Part shown: positions 22,169-36,600 of the stretch, in pieces
Layout of the letters: the number at the start of each line of letters is the position of its first letter
Position numbering within the stretch: the stretch's first letter is position 1
DNA from: Sophora flavescens
Lineage: Eukaryota > Streptophyta > Magnoliopsida > Fabales > Fabaceae
Length of the DNA: 64,000 nucleotides
Reading direction: 5' to 3'
Assembly: GCA_030762895.1 (NCBI GenBank)
Contig: JAUPTC010000127.1
Coordinates: forward strand, 1 to 64,000
Translations under genes and position numbers: made by a program
Notes under the pieces: generated by a model
What the model saw: the letters and a program-made list of their open reading frames with translations, nothing else
Told to the model about the DNA's origin: nothing
Databases searched by the model: none

Positions 22169-24167
22169 AATTCGGCCGATTAGGTCCTATATGACCTAAA
22201 AAGTCCATTTGGGCTCTATAAGGATCAAACAAGTCCATTTGGGCTCTATTAGGGTCAAACAACTCCATTTGGGCTCCATTAGGACCAAAGAAGTACAAAT
22301 TGGCCCAATTAGGTCCTATATGACCTAAAAAGTCCATTTGGGCTCTATTAGGATAAAACAAGTCCTTTTGGGCTCCAATAGGACCAAAGAAGTACAAATT
22401 GGCACAGTTAGGTCCTTTATGACCTAACAAGTCCATTTGGGCTCTATATGGATCAAACAAGTCCATATGGGCCCAATAGGACCAAAGAAGTACAAATTGG
22501 CCCTGTTAGGTCCTATATGACCTAAAAAGTTCATTTGGCCTCTATTAGGATCAAACAAGTCCATATGGGCTCCACTAGGACAAAAGAAGTACAAATTGGC
22601 CCAGTTAGGTCCTTTATTACCTACAAAGTCCATTTGGGCTCCAATAGGACCAAAGAAGTACAAATTGGCCCAGTTAGGTCCTATATGACCTAAAAAGTCC
22701 ATTTGGGCTCTATTAGGATCAAACAAGTCAATTTGGGCTCCAATAGGATCAAAGAAGTACAAATTGGCCCAGTTAGGTCCTATATGACCTTAAAAGTGCA
22801 TTTTGGCTCTATTAGGATCAAACAAGTCCATTTGGGCTCCAATAGGACCAAAGAAGTACAATTGGGCCGATTAGGTCCTATATGACCTAAAAAGTCCATT
22901 TGGGCTCTATTAGGGTCAAACAAGTCCATTTGGGCTCCATTAGGACCAAAGAAGTACAAATTGGCCCAGTTAGGTCCTTTATGACCTAACAAGTCCATTT
23001 AGGCTCCACTAGGATCAAAGAAGTACAAATTGGCCCAGTTAGGTCCTATATGACCTAAAAAGTCCATTTGGGCTCTTTTAGGATAAAACAAGTCCATTTG
23101 GGCTCCAATAGGACCAAAGAAGTACAAATTGGCCCAGATAGGTCCTATATGACCTAAAAAGTCCATTTGGGCTCTATTAGGATCAAACAAGTCCATTTGG
23201 GCTCCAATAGGACCAAAGAAGTACAAATTGGCCCAGTTAGGTCCTATATGACCTAAAAAGTCCATTTGGGCTCTATTAGGATCAAACAAGTCCATTTGGG
23301 CTCCATTAGGACCAAAGAAGTACAAATTGGCACAGTTAGGTCCTTTATGACCTAACAAGTCCATTTGGGTTCTATTAGGATCAAACAAGTCCATTTGGGC
23401 TCTATTAGGGTCAAACAAGTCCATTTGGTCTCCATTAGGACCAAAGAAATACAAATTGGCCCAAGTAGGTCCTATATGACCTAAAAAGTCCATTTGGGCT
23501 CTATTAGGATCAAACAAGTCCATTTGGGCTCCAATAGGACCAAAGAAGTACAAATTGGTACAGTTAGGTCCTATATGACCTAAAAATCGCATTTCGGCTC
23601 TATTAGGATCAAACAAGTCCATTTCGCCTCTATTAAGGTCAAACAAGTCCATTTTGGCTCCATTAGGACCAAAGAAGTACAAATTGGCCCAATTAGGTCC
23701 TATATGACCTAAAAAGTCCATTTGGGCTCTATTTGGATCAAACAAGTCCATTTGGGCTCCAATAGGACCAAAGAAGTACAAATTGGCACAGTTAGGTCCT
23801 ATATGACCTAAAATGTCCAGTTGGGCTGTATTAGGATCAAACAAGTCCATTTGGGCTCCATTAGACCAAAAAGTACAAATTGGCCAAGTTAGGTCCTATA
23901 CGACCTAAAAAGTGCATTTTGGCTCTACTAGGATCAAACAAGTCCATTTGGGCTCCAATAGGACCAAAGAAGTACAATTGGCCGAATAGGTCCTATATGA
24001 CCTAAAAAGTCCATTTGGGCTCTATTAGGATCAAACAAGTCCATTTGGGCCCAATAGACCAAAGAAGTACAATTGGCCCAGTTAGGTCCTATATGACCTA
24101 AAAGTGCATTTTGGCTCTACTAGCTTCAAACAAGTCCATTTGGGCTCCAATAGGACCAAAGAAGTAC
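22169..24167 (-). repeat. Family B higher-order repeat, copy 1 (1999 bp)
   Basis: Phased on the word CAATTCGGCC, a shortened monomer junction (GTACAATTCGGCCGATTAGG instead of GTACAAATTGGCCCAGTTAGG). The copy contains the TTTATTACCTACAAAGTCC unit (about 22611), the GTCAATTTGGGC unit, and a CAATTGGGCCGA junction (22859). It is shorter than later copies. Its right 300 bp enter an indel-rich island. Confidence 0.82.
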
Positions 24168-26748
24168 AATTCGGCCGATTAGGTCCTATATGACCTAAAA
24201 ATTCCATTTGGGCTCTATAAGGATCAAACAAGTCCATTTGGGCTCTATTAGGTCAAACAACTCCATTTGGGCTCCATTAGGACCAAAGAAGTACAAATTG
24301 GCCCAATTAGGTCCTATATGACCTAAAAAGTCCATTTGGGCTCTATTAGGATAAAACAAGTCCTTTTGGGCTCCAATAGGACCAAAGAAGTACAAATTGG
24401 CACAGTTAGGTCCTATATCACATAACAAGACCATTTGGGCTCAATTAGGATCAAACAAGTCCATTTGGGCTCCAATAGGACCAAAGAAGTACAAATTGGC
24501 CCGATTTGGTCCTATATGACCTAAAAAGTTCATTTGCCCTCTATTAGGATCAAACAAGTCCATATGGGCTCCATTAGGACAAAAGAAGTACAAATTGGCC
24601 CAGTTAGGTCCTTTATTACCTAGAAAGTCCATTTGGGCTCCAATAGGACCAAAGAAGTACAAATTGGCCCAGTTAGGTCCTATATGACCTAAAAGTCCAT
24701 TTGGGCTCTATTAGGATCAAACAAGTCAATTTGGGCTCCAATAGGATGAAAGAAGTACAAATTGGCCCAATTAGGTCCTATATGACCTAAAAGTGCATTT
24801 TGGCTCTATTAGGATCAAACAAGTCCATTTGGGCTCCAATAGGACCAAAGAAGTACAATTGGGCCGATTAGGTCCTATATGACCTAAAAAGTCCATTTGG
24901 GCTCTATTAGGATCAAACAAGTCCATTTGGGCTCTATTAGGTCAAACAAGTCCATTGGGCTCCATTAGGACCAAAGAAGTACAAATTGGCCCATTAGGTC
25001 CTTTATGACCTAACAAGTCCATTTGGGCTCCACTAGGATCAAAGAAGTACATTGCCATTAGGCTCAAAAGTCCATTTGGGCTCTATTAGGATAAAACAAG
25101 TCCATTTGGGCTCCAATAGACCAAGCAGTACAAATTGGCCTAAATAGGTCCTATATGACCTAAAAAGTCCATTTGGGCTCTATTAGGATCAAACAAGTCC
25201 ATTTGGGCTCCAATAGGACCAAAGAAGTACAAATTGGCCAAGTTAGGTCCTATATGACCTAAAAAGTCCATTTGGGCTCTATTAGGATCAAACAAGTCCA
25301 TTTGGGCTACATTAGGACCAAAAAAGTACAAATTGGCACACTTAGGTCCTTTATGACCTAACAAGTCCATTTGGTTCTATTAGGATCAAACAAGTCCATT
25401 TGGGCTCTATTAGGTCAAACAAGTCCATTTGGGCTCCTTTATGACCAATGAAGTTCAAATTGGCACAGTTAGGTCCTTTATGACCTAACAAGTCCATTTG
25501 GGTTCTATTAGGATCAAACAAGTCCATTTGGGCTCTAGTCAAACAAGTCCATTTGGGCTCCAATAAGACCAAAGAAGTACAAATTGGCCCATTTGGTCCT
25601 ATATGACCTAAAAGTTCATTTGGGCTCTATTAGGATCAAACAAGTCCATTGGCCCATTAGACAAAGAATACAATTGGCCATTAGTCCTTACCTACAAAGT
25701 CCATTTAGGCTCCAATAGGACCAAAGAAGTACAATTGGCCCGTTAGGTCCTCTTTGACCTAATAAGTCCATTTGGGCTCTATTAGGATCAAACAAGCCCA
25801 TTTGGGCTCCAATAGGACCAAAGAAGTACAAATTGGCCCAGTTAGGTCCTATATGACCTAAAAAGTCCATTTGGGCTCTATTAGGATCAAACAAGTCCAT
25901 TTGGGCTCCAATAGGACCAAAGAAGTACAAATTTGCCCAGTTAGGTCCTAAATGCCCTAAAAAGTCCATTTGGGCTCTATTAGGATCAAACAAGTCCATT
26001 TGGGCTCCAATAGGACCAAAGAAGTACAAATTGGCCCAGTTAGGTCCTATATGACCTAAAAAGTCCATTTGGGCTCTATTAGGATCAAACAAGTCCATTT
26101 GGGATCCAATAGGACCAAAGAAGTACAAATTGGTACAGTTAGGTCCTATATGACCTAACAAGTCCATTTGGGCTATACTAGGATCAAACAAGTCCATTTG
26201 GGCTCTATTAGGGTCAAACAAGTCCATTTTGGCTCCATTAGGACCAAAGAAGTACAAATTGGCCCAATTAGGTCCTATATGACCTAAAAAGTCCATTTGG
26301 GCTCTATTTGGATCAAACAAGTCCATTTGGGCTCCAATAGGACCAAAGAAGTACAAATTGGCACAGTTAGGTCCTATATGACCTAAAATGTCCAGTTGGG
26401 CTGTATTAGGATCAAACAAGTCCATTTGGGATCCAATAGGACCAAAAAAGTACAAATTGGCCAAGTTAGGTCCTATACGACCTAAAAAGTGCATTTTGGC
26501 TCTACTAGGATCAAACAAGTCCATTTGGGCTCCAACAGGACCAAAGAAGTACAATTGGGCCGAATAGGTCCTATATGACCTAAAAAGTCCATTTGGGCTC
26601 TATTAGGATCAAACAAGTCCATTTGGGCTCCAATAGGACCAAAGAAGTACAAATTGGCCCAGTTAGGTCCTATATGACCTAAAAAGAGCATTTTGGCTCT
26701 ATTAGCTTCAAACAAGTCCATTTGGGCTCCAATAGGACCAAAGAAGTA
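24168..26748 (-). repeat. Family B higher-order repeat, copy 2 (2581 bp, indel-rich)
   Basis: This has the same marker order as copy 1, including TTTATTACCTAGAAAGTCC near 24611. Many one-base losses lie between about 24168 and 25760, such as CTATTAGGTCAAAC, ACCTAAAAGTCC, GTCCATTGGGCTCC and AGACAAAGAATACAATTGG, while the part after 25770 is clean and resembles copy 3. The indel island starts in the previous copy at about 23866. Confidence 0.8.
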
Positions 26749-29120
26749 CAATTCGGCCGATTAGGTCCTATATGACCTAAAAAGTCCATTTGGGCTCTAT
26801 AAGGATCAAACAAGTCCATTTGGGCTCTATTAGGGGCAAACAACTCCATTTGGGCTCCATTAGGACCAAAGAAGTACAAATTGGCCCAATTAGGTCCTAT
26901 ATGACCTAAAAAGTCCATTTGGGCTCTATTAGGATCAAACAAGTCCATATGGGCTCCACTAGGACAAAAGAAGTACAAATTGGCCCAGTTAGGTCCTTTA
27001 TTACCTACAAAGTCCATTTGGGCTCCAATAGGACCAAAGAAGTACAAATTGGCCCAGTTAGGTCCTATATGACCTAAAAAGTCCATTTGGGCTCTATTAG
27101 GATCAAACAAGTCAATTTGGGCTCCAATAGGATCAAAGAAGTACAAATTGGCCCAGTTAGGTCCTATATGACCTTAAAAGTGCATTTTGGCTCTATTAGG
27201 ATCAAACAAGTCCATTTGGGCTCCAATAGGACCAAAGAAGTACAATTGGGCCGATTAGGTCCTATATGACCTAAAAAGTCCATTTGGGCTCTATTAGGGT
27301 CAAACAAGTCCTTTTGGGCTCCAATAGGACCAAAGAAGTACAAATTGGCACAGTTAGGTCCTTTATGACCTAACAAGTCCATTTGGGCTCTATTAGGATC
27401 AAACAAGTCCATTTGGGCTCCAATAGGACCAAAGAAGTACAAATTGGCCCAGTTTGGTCCTATATGACCTAAAAAGTCCATTTGGCCTCTATTAGGATCA
27501 AACAAATCCATATGGGCTCCACTAGGACAAAAGAAGTACAAATTGGCCCAGTTAGGTCCTTTATTACCTACAAAGTCCATTTGTGCTCCAATAGGACCAA
27601 AGAAGTACAAATTGGCCCAGTTAGGTCCTATATGACCTAAAAAGTCCATTTGGGCTCTATTAGGATCAAACAAGTCAATTTGGGCTCCAATAGGATCAAA
27701 GAAGTACAAATTGGCCCAGTTAGGTCCTATATGACCTTAAAAGTGCATTTTGGCTCTATTAGGATCAAACAAGTCCATTTGGGCTCCAATAGGACCAAAG
27801 AAGTACAATTGGGCCGATTAGGTCCTATATGACCTAAAAAGTCCATTTGGGCTCTATTAGGGTCAAACAAGTCCATTTGGGCTCCATTAGGACCAAAGAA
27901 GTACAAATTGGCCCAGTTAGGTCCTTTATGACCTAACAAGTCCATTTAGGCTCCACTAGGATCATAGAAGTACAAATTGGCCCAGTTAGGTCCTATATGA
28001 CCTAAAAAGTCCATTTGGGTTCTTTTAGGATAAAACAAGTCCATTTGGGCTCCAATAGGACCAAAGAAGTACAAATTGGCCCAGATAGGTCCTATGTGAC
28101 CTAAAAAGTCCATTTGGGCTCTATTAGGATCAAACAAGTCCATTTGGGCTCCAATAGGACCAAAGAAGTACAAATTGGCCCAGTTAGGTCCTATATGACC
28201 TAAAAAGTCCATTTGGGCTCTATTAGGATCAAACAAGTCCATTTGGGCTCCATTAGGACCAAAGAAGTACAAATTGGCACAGTTAGGTCCTTTATGACCT
28301 AACAAGTCCATTTGGGTTCTATTAGGATCAAACAAGTCCATTTGGGCTCTATTAGGGTCAAACAAGTCCATTTGGTCTCCATTAGGACCAAAGAAATACA
28401 AATTGGCCCAAGTAGGTCCTATATGACCTAAAAAGTCCATTTGGGCTCTATTAGGATCAAACAAGTCCATTTGGGATCCAATAGGACCAAAGAAGTACAA
28501 ATTGGTACAGTTAGGTCCTATATGACCTAACAAGTCCATTTGGGCTCTACTAGGATCAAACAAGTCCATTTGGGCTCTATTAGGGTCAAACAAGTCCATT
28601 TTGGCTCCATTAGGACCAAAGAAGTACAAATTGGCCCAATTAGGTCCTACATGACCTAAAAAGTCCATTTGGGCTCTATTTGGATCAAACAAGTCCATTT
28701 GGGCTCCAATAGGACCAAAGAAGTACAAATTGGCACAGTTAGGTCCTATATGACCTAAAATGTCCAGTTGGGCTGTATTAGGATCAAACAAGTCCATTTG
28801 GGCTCCAATAGGACCAAAAAAGTACAAATTGGCCAAGTTAGGTCCTATACGACCTAAAAAGTGCATTTTGGCTCTACTAGGATCAAACAAGTCCATTTGG
28901 GCTCCAATAGGACCAAAGAAGTACAATTGGGCCGAATAGGTCCTATATGACCTAAAAAGTCCATTTGGGCTCTATTAGGATCAAACAAGTCCATTTGGGC
29001 TCCAATAGGACCAAAGAAGTACAAATTGGCCCAGTTAGGTCCTATATGACCTAAAAAGTGCATTTTGGCTCTATTAGCTTCAAACAAGTCCATTTGGGCT
29101 CCAATAGGACCAAAGAAGTA
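26749..29120 (-). repeat. Family B higher-order repeat, copy 3 (2372 bp) with a nested 563-bp duplication
   Basis: This has standard family B landmarks. The TTACCTACAAAGTCC unit appears at 27001 and again at 27564, and the CCTTAAAAGTGCATTTTGG unit follows each, both at an offset of 563 bp, so part of the copy is duplicated in tandem. A minus-strand frame of 326 codons (27946-28926) spans the clean right part. Confidence 0.82.
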
Positions 29121-31651
29121 CAATTCGGCCGATTAGGTCCTATATGACCTAAAAATTCCATTTGGGCTCTATAAGGATCAAACAAGTCCATTTGGGCTCT
29201 ATTAGGGTCAAACAACTCCTTTTGGGCTCCAATAGGACCAAAGAAGTACAAATTGGCACAGTTAGGTCCTTTATGACCTAACAAATCCATTTGGGCTCTA
29301 TTAGGATCAAACAAGTCCATTTGGGCTCCAATAGGACCAAAGAAGTACAAATTGGCCCAGTTTGGTCCTATATGACCTAAAAAGTTCATTTGGCCTCTAT
29401 TAGGATCAAACAAGTCCATATGGGCTCCATTAGGACAAAAGAAGTACAAATTGGCCCAGTTAGGTCCTTTATTACCTAGAAAGTCCATTTGGGCTCCAAT
29501 AGGACCAAAGAAGTACAAATTGGCCCAGTTAGGTCCTATATGACCTAAAAAGTCCATTTGGGCTCTATTAGGATCAAACAAGTCAATTTGGGCTCCAATA
29601 GGATGAAAGAAGTACAAATTGGCCCAGTTAGGTCCTATATGACCTTAAAAGTGCATTTTGGCTCTATTAGGATCAAACAAGTCCATTTGGGCTCCATTAG
29701 GACCAAAGAAGTACAATTGGGCCGATTAGGTCCTATATGACCTAAAAAGTCCATTTGGGCTCTATTAGGATCAAACAAGTCCATTTGGGCTCTATTAGGG
29801 TCAAACAAGTCCATGTGGGCTCCATTAGGACCAAAGAAGTACAAATTGGCCCAGTTAGGTCCTTTATGACCTAACAAGTCCATTTGGGCTCCACTAGGAT
29901 CAAAGAAGTACAAATTGGCCCAGTTAGGTCCTCTATGACCTAAAAAGTCCATTTGGGCTCTATTAGGATAAAACAAGTCCATTTGGGCTCCAATAGGACC
30001 AAAGCAGTACAAATTGGCCCAGATAGGTCCTATATGACCTAAAAAGTCCATTTGGGCTCTATTAGGATCAAACAAGTCCATTTGGGCTCCAATAGGACCA
30101 AAGAAGTACAGATTGGCCAAGTTAGGTCCTATATGACCTAAAAAGTCCATTTGGGCTCTATTAGGATCAAACAAGTCCATTTGAGCTCCATTAGGACCAA
30201 AGAAGTACAAATTGGCACAGTTAGGTCCTTTATGACCTAACAAGTCCATTTGGGTTCTATTAGGATCAAACAAGTCCATTTGGGCTCTATTAGGGTCAAA
30301 CAGGTCCATTTGGGCTCCATTAGGACCAAAGAAGTACAAATTGGCACAGTTAGGTCCTTTATGACCTAACAAGTCCATTTGGGTTCTATTAGGATCAAAC
30401 AAGTCCATTTGGGCTCTATTGGGGTCAAACAAGTCCATTTGGGCTCCAATAAGACCAAAGAAGTACAAATTGGCCCAGTTTGGTCCTATATGACCTAAAA
30501 AGTTCATTTGGGCTCTATTAGGATCAAACAAGTCCATATGGGCTCCATTAGGACAAAAGAAGTACAAATTGGCCCAGTTAGGTCCTTTATTACCTACAAA
30601 GTCCATTTAGGCTCCAATAGGACCAAAGAAGTACAAATTGGCCCAGTTAGGTCCTATATGACCTAAAAAGTCCATTTGGGCTCTATTAGGATCAAACAAG
30701 CCCATTTGGGCTACAATAGGACCAAAGAAGTACAAATTGCCCCAGTTAGGTCCTATATGACCTAAAAAGTCCATTTAGGCTCTATTACGATCAAACAAGT
30801 CCATTTGGGCTCCAATAGGACCAAAGAAGTACAAATTTGCCCAGTTAGGTCCTAAATGCCCTAAAAAGTCCATTTGGGCTCTATTAGGATCAAACAAGTC
30901 CATTTGGGCTCCAATAGGACCAAAGAAGTTCAAATTGGCCCAGTTAGGTCCTATATGACCTAAAAAGTCCATTTGGGCTCTATTAGGATCAAACAAGTCC
31001 ATTTGGGATCCAATAGGACCAAAGAAGTACAAATTGGTACAGTTAGGTCCTATATGACCTAACAAGTCCATTTGGGCTCTACTAGGATCAAACAAGTCCA
31101 TTTGGGCTCTATTAGGGTCAAACAAGTCCATTTTGGCTCCATTAGGACCAAAGAAGTACAAATTGGCCCAATTAGGTCCTATATGACCTAAAAAGTCCAT
31201 TTGGGCTCTATTTGGATCAAACAAGTCCATTTGGGCTCCAATAGGACCAAAGAAGTACAAATTGGCACAGTTAGGTCCTATATGACCTAAAATGTCCAGT
31301 TGGGCTGTATTAGGATCAAACAAGTCCATTTGGGCTCCAATAGGACCAAAAAGTACAAATTGGCCAAGTTAGGTCCTATACGACCTAAAAAGTGCATTTT
31401 GGCTCTACTAGGATCAAACAAGTCCATTTGGGCTCCAACAGGACCAAAGAAGTACAATTGGGCCGAATAGGTCCTATATGACCTAAAAAGTCCATTTGGG
31501 CTCTATTAGGATCAAACAAGTCCATTTGGGCTCCAATAGGACCAAAGAAGTACAAATTGGCCCAGTTAGGTCCTATATGACCTAAAAAGTGCATTTTGGC
31601 TCTATTAGCTTCAAACAAGTCCATTTGGGCTCCAATAGGACCAAAGAAGTA
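29121..31651 (-). repeat. Family B higher-order repeat, copy 4 (2531 bp)
   Basis: Pairs very closely with copy 5: AGGTCCTTTATTACCTAGAAA at 29463 and 32093, and AGGTCCTTTATTACCTACAAA at 30581 and 33211, are both offset by 2630 bp. Includes rare unit variants GTACAGATTGGCC (30107) and AAAGCAGTAC (30003). A frame of 323 codons lies at 29635-30606. Confidence 0.85.
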
Positions 31652-33600
31652 CAATTCGGCCGATTAGGTCCTATATGACCTAAAAATTCCATTTGGGCTC
31701 TATAAGGATCAAACAAGTCCATTTGGGCTCTATTAGGGTCAAACAACTCCATTTGGGCTCCATTAGGACCAAAGAAGTACAAATTGGCCCAATTAGGTCC
31801 TATATGACCTAAAAAGTCCATTTGGGCTCTATTAGGATAAAACAAGTCCTTTTGGGCTCCAATTGGACCAAAGAAGTACAAATTGGCACAGTTAGGTCCT
31901 TTATGACCTAACAAATCCATTTGGGCTCTATTAGGATCAAACAAGTCCATTTGGGCTCCAATAGGACCAAAGAAGTACAAATTGGCCCAGTTTGGTCCTA
32001 TATGACCTAAAAATTTCATTTGGCCTCTATTAGGATCAAACAAGTCCATATGGGCTCCATTAGGACAAAAGAAGTACAAATTGGCCCAGTTAGGTCCTTT
32101 ATTACCTAGAAAGTCCATTTGGGCTCCAATAGGACCAAAGAAGTACAAATTGGCCCAGTTAGGTCCTATATGACCTAAAAAGTCCATTTGGGCTCTATTA
32201 GGATCAAACAAGTCAATTTGGGCTCCAATAGGATGAAAGAAGTACAAATTGGCCCAGTTAGGTCCTATATGACCTTAAAAGTGCATTTTGGCTCTATTAG
32301 GATCAAACAAGTCCATTTGGGCTCCATTAGGACCAAAGAAGTACAATTGGGCCGATTAGGTCCTATATGACCTAAAAAGTCCATTTGGGCTCTATTAGGA
32401 TCAAACAAGTCCATTTGGGCTCTATTAGGGTCAAACAAGTCCATGTGGGCTCCATTAGGACCAAAGAAGTACAAATTGGCCCAGTTAGGTCCTTTATGAC
32501 CTAACAAGTCCATTTGGGCTCCACTAGGATCAAAGAAGTACAAATTGGCCCAGTTAGGTCCTATATGACCTAAAAAGTCCATTTGGGCTCTATTAGGATA
32601 AAACAAGTCCATTTGGGCTCCAATAGGACCAAAGCAGTACAAATTGGCCCAGATAGGTCCTATATGACCTAAAAAGTCCATTTGGGCTCTATTAGGATCA
32701 AACAAGTCCATTTGGGCTCCAATAGGACCAAAGAAGTACAGATTGGCCAAGTTAGGTCCTATATGACCTAAAAAGTCCATTTGGGCTCTATTAGGATCAA
32801 ACAAGTCCATTTGAGCTCCATTAGGACCAAAGAAGTACAAATTGGCACAGTTAGGTCCTTTATGACCTAACAAGTCCATTTGGGTTCTATTAGGATCAAA
32901 CAAGTCCATTTGGGCTCTATTAGGGTCAAACAGGTCCATTAGGGCTCCATTAGGACCAAAGAAGTACAAATTGGCACAGTTAGCTCCTTTATGACCTAAC
33001 AAGTCCATTTGGGTTCTATTAGGATCAAACAAGTCCATTTGGGCTCTATTGGGGTCAAACAAGTCCATTTGGGCTCCAATAAGACCAAAGAAGTACAAAT
33101 TGGCCCAGTTTGGTCCTATATGACCTAAAAAGTTCATTTGGGCTCTATTAGGATCAAACAAGTCCATATGGGCTCCATTAGGACAAAAGAAGTACAAATT
33201 GGCCCAGTTAGGTCCTTTATTACCTACAAAGTCCATTTAGGCTCCAATAGGACCAAAGAAGTACAAATTGGCCCAGTTAGGTCCTATATGACCTAAAAAG
33301 TCCATTTGGGCTCTATTAGGATCAAACAAGCCCATTTGGGCTACAATAGGACCAAAGAAGTACAAATTGCCCCAGTTAGGTCCTATATGACCTAAAAAGT
33401 CCATTTAGGCTCTATTAGGATCAAACAAGTCCATTTGGGCTCCAATAGGACCAAAGAAGTACAAATTTTCCCAGTTAGGTCCTAAATGCCCTAAAAAGTC
33501 CATTTGGGCTCTATTAGGATCAAACAAGTCCATTTGGGCTCCAATAGGACCAAAGAAGTTCAAATTGGCCCAGTTAGGTCCTATATGACCTAAAAAGTCC
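31652..33600 (-). repeat. Family B higher-order repeat, copy 5 (truncated on the right)
   Basis: Matches copy 4 almost base for base, with one additional 99-bp monomer near 31750-31850 that changes the offset from 2531 to 2630. The match fades at about 33600, where CTATTAAGATC and TTTTGGCACC replace CTATTAGGATC and TTGGGATCC. The twin frame of 323 codons is at 32265-33236. Confidence 0.85.
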
Positions 33601-36600
33601 ATTTGGGCTCTATTAAGATCAAACAAGTCCATTTTGGCACCAATAGGACCAAAGAAGTACAAATTGGCCCAGATAGGTCCTATATGACCTAAAAAGTCCA
33701 TTTGGGCTCTATTAGGATCAAACAAGTCCATTTGGGCTCCAATAGGACCAAAGAAGTACAAATTGGCAAAGTTAGGTCCTTTATGACCTAACCTGTCTAT
33801 TTTGGGTCTATTAGGATCAAACTAGTCCATTTGGGCTCCAATAGTACCAAAGATGTACAAATTGGCACAGTTAGGTCCTTTATGACCTGACAAGTCCATT
33901 TGGGCTCTATTAGGATCAAACAAGTCCATTTGGGCTCTATTATGGTCAAACAAGTCCATTTGGGCTCCATTAGGACCTAAGAAGTACAAATTGACCCAGT
34001 TAGGTCCTATATGACCTAAAAAGTCCGTTTGGTCTCTTTTAGGATCAAACAAGTCCGTTTGGGCTACAATAGGACCAAAGAAGTACAAATTGGCCCAGTT
34101 AGGTCCTACATGACCTAAAAAGTAAATTTGGCTCTATTAGGATCAAACAAGTCCATTTGGGCTCCAATAGGACCAAAGAAGTACAAATTGGCCTAGTTAG
34201 GTCCTATATGACCTAAAAAGTCCATTTGGGCTCTATTAGGATCAACCATGTCCATTTGGTCTCCAATAGGACCAAAGAGGTACAAATTGGCCCAGTTAGG
34301 TCCTATATGACCTAAAAAGTCCATTTGGGATCTATTAGGATCAAACAAGTCCATTTGGGCTCCAATAGGAGCAAAGAAGTACAAATTGGCCCAGTTAGGT
34401 GCTATATGACCTAAAAAGTGTATTTTGGCTCTATTAGGATCAAACAAGTCCATTTGGGCTCCAATAGGACAAAAGAAGTACAAATTGGCCCAGTTAGGTC
34501 CTATATGACCTAACAAGTCCATTTGGGATCTATTAGGATCAAACAAGTCCATTTGGACTCCAATAGGACCAAAGAAGTACAAATTGGCCCAGTTAAGTCC
34601 TATATGACCTAAAATGTCCAGTTGGGCTCTATTAGGATCAAACAAGTCCATTTGGGCTCCAATAGGACCAAAGATGTACAAATTTGCCCAGTTAGGTCCT
34701 ATATGACCTTAAAAGTCCATTTGGGCTCTATTAGGATCAAACAAGTACATTTGGGCTCCAATAGGACCAAAGAAGTTCAAATTGGCCCTGTTAGATCCTA
34801 TGTGACCTAAAAAGTCCATTTGGGCTCTATTAGGATCAAACAAGTCCATTTGGGCTCCAATAGTTCCAAAGAATTACAAATTGGCCCAGTTAGGTCCTAT
34901 AGGACCTAAAAAGTGCATTTTGGCTCTATTAGGTTCAAACAAGACCATTTGGGCTCCAATAGGACCAAAGAAGTACAAATTGGCACAGTTAGGTCCTATA
35001 TGACCTAAAAAGTCCATTTGGGCTCTATTAGGGTCAAACAAGTCCATTTGGGCTCCATTAGGACCAAAGAAGTACAAATTGGCCCAGTTAGGTCCTATAT
35101 GACCTAAAAAGTCCATTTGGGCTCTATTAGGATCAAACAAGTCCATTTGGGCTCCATTAGTACCAAAGAAGTACAAATTGGCCCAGTTAGGTCCTATATG
35201 ACCTAAAAAGTACATTTTGGCTCTATTAGGCTCAAACAAGACCATTTGAGCTCCAATAGGACCAAAGAAGTACAAATTGGCCCAGTTAGGTCCTATATGA
35301 CCTAAAAAGTCCATTTGGGCTCTATTAGGATCAAGCAAGTCCATTTTGGCACCAATAGGACCAAAGAAGTACAAATTGGCCCAGATAGGTCCTAGATGAC
35401 CTAAAAAGTCCATTTGGGCTCTATTAGGATCAAACAAGTCCATTTGGGCTCCAATAGGACCAAAGAAGTACAAATTGGCAAAGTTAGGTCCTTTATGACC
35501 TAACTTGTCCATTTTGGCTCTATTAAGATCAAACAAGTCCATTTGGGCTCCAATAGTACCAAAGATGTACAAATTGGCACAGTTAGGTCCTTTATGACCT
35601 AACAAGTCCATTTGGGCTCTATTAGGATCAAACAAGTCCATTTGGTCTCTATTATGGTCAAACAAGTCCATTTGGGCTCCATTAGGACCAAAGAGGTACA
35701 AATTGGCCCAGTTAAGTCCTTTATGCCTAAAATGTCCAATTGGGCTCTATTAGGATCAAACAAGTCCATTAGGGCTCCAATAGGACCAAAGAAGTACAAA
35801 TTGGCCCAGTTAGGTCCTTTTTGAACTAAAAAGTCCATTTGGGCTCTATTAGGATCAAACAAGCCCATTTGGGAACTACTAGGATCACACAAGTCCATTT
35901 GGGCACTATTAGGATCAAACAAGTCCATTTGGGCTCCACTAGGACCAAAGAATTACAATTGGGCAGTTCGGGGAAATTGACCTAACTAGGTCCAAACAAG
36001 TCGATTTGGGCTCAATAAGGATCAAACAAGTCCATTTGGGCTCCATTTGGACCAAAGAAGTACAAATTGGCCCAGTTAAGTACTCTATGACCTAAAAAGT
36101 CCATTTGGGCTCTATTAGGATCAAACAAGTCCATTTGGGCTCCAATAGGACCAAAGAAGTACAAATTGGCCCAGTTAGGTCCTATATGACCTAAAATGTC
36201 CAGTTGGGCTCTATTAGGATCAAACAAGTGCATTTGGGCTCCTATAGGACAAAAGAAGTACAAATTGGGACAGTTAGGTCCTTTATGACCTAACAAGTCC
36301 ATTTGGGCTCTATTAGGATCAAACGAGTCCATTTGGGCTCTATTAGGATCAAAGAAGTCCATTTTGGCTCCATTAGGACCAAAGAAATACAAATTGGCCC
36401 AGTTAGGTCCTATATGACCTAAAATGTCCAGTTGGGCTCTATTAGGATCAAACAAGTCCATTTAGGCTTCATTAGGACCAAAGAAGTACAAATTGGCCCA
36501 TTAGACCCTTTTTGGCCTAAAAAGTCCATTTGGGCTCTATTAGGATCAAACAAGTCCATTTGGGAACTCCTATATACAAAGTCCATTTGGGCTCTATTAG

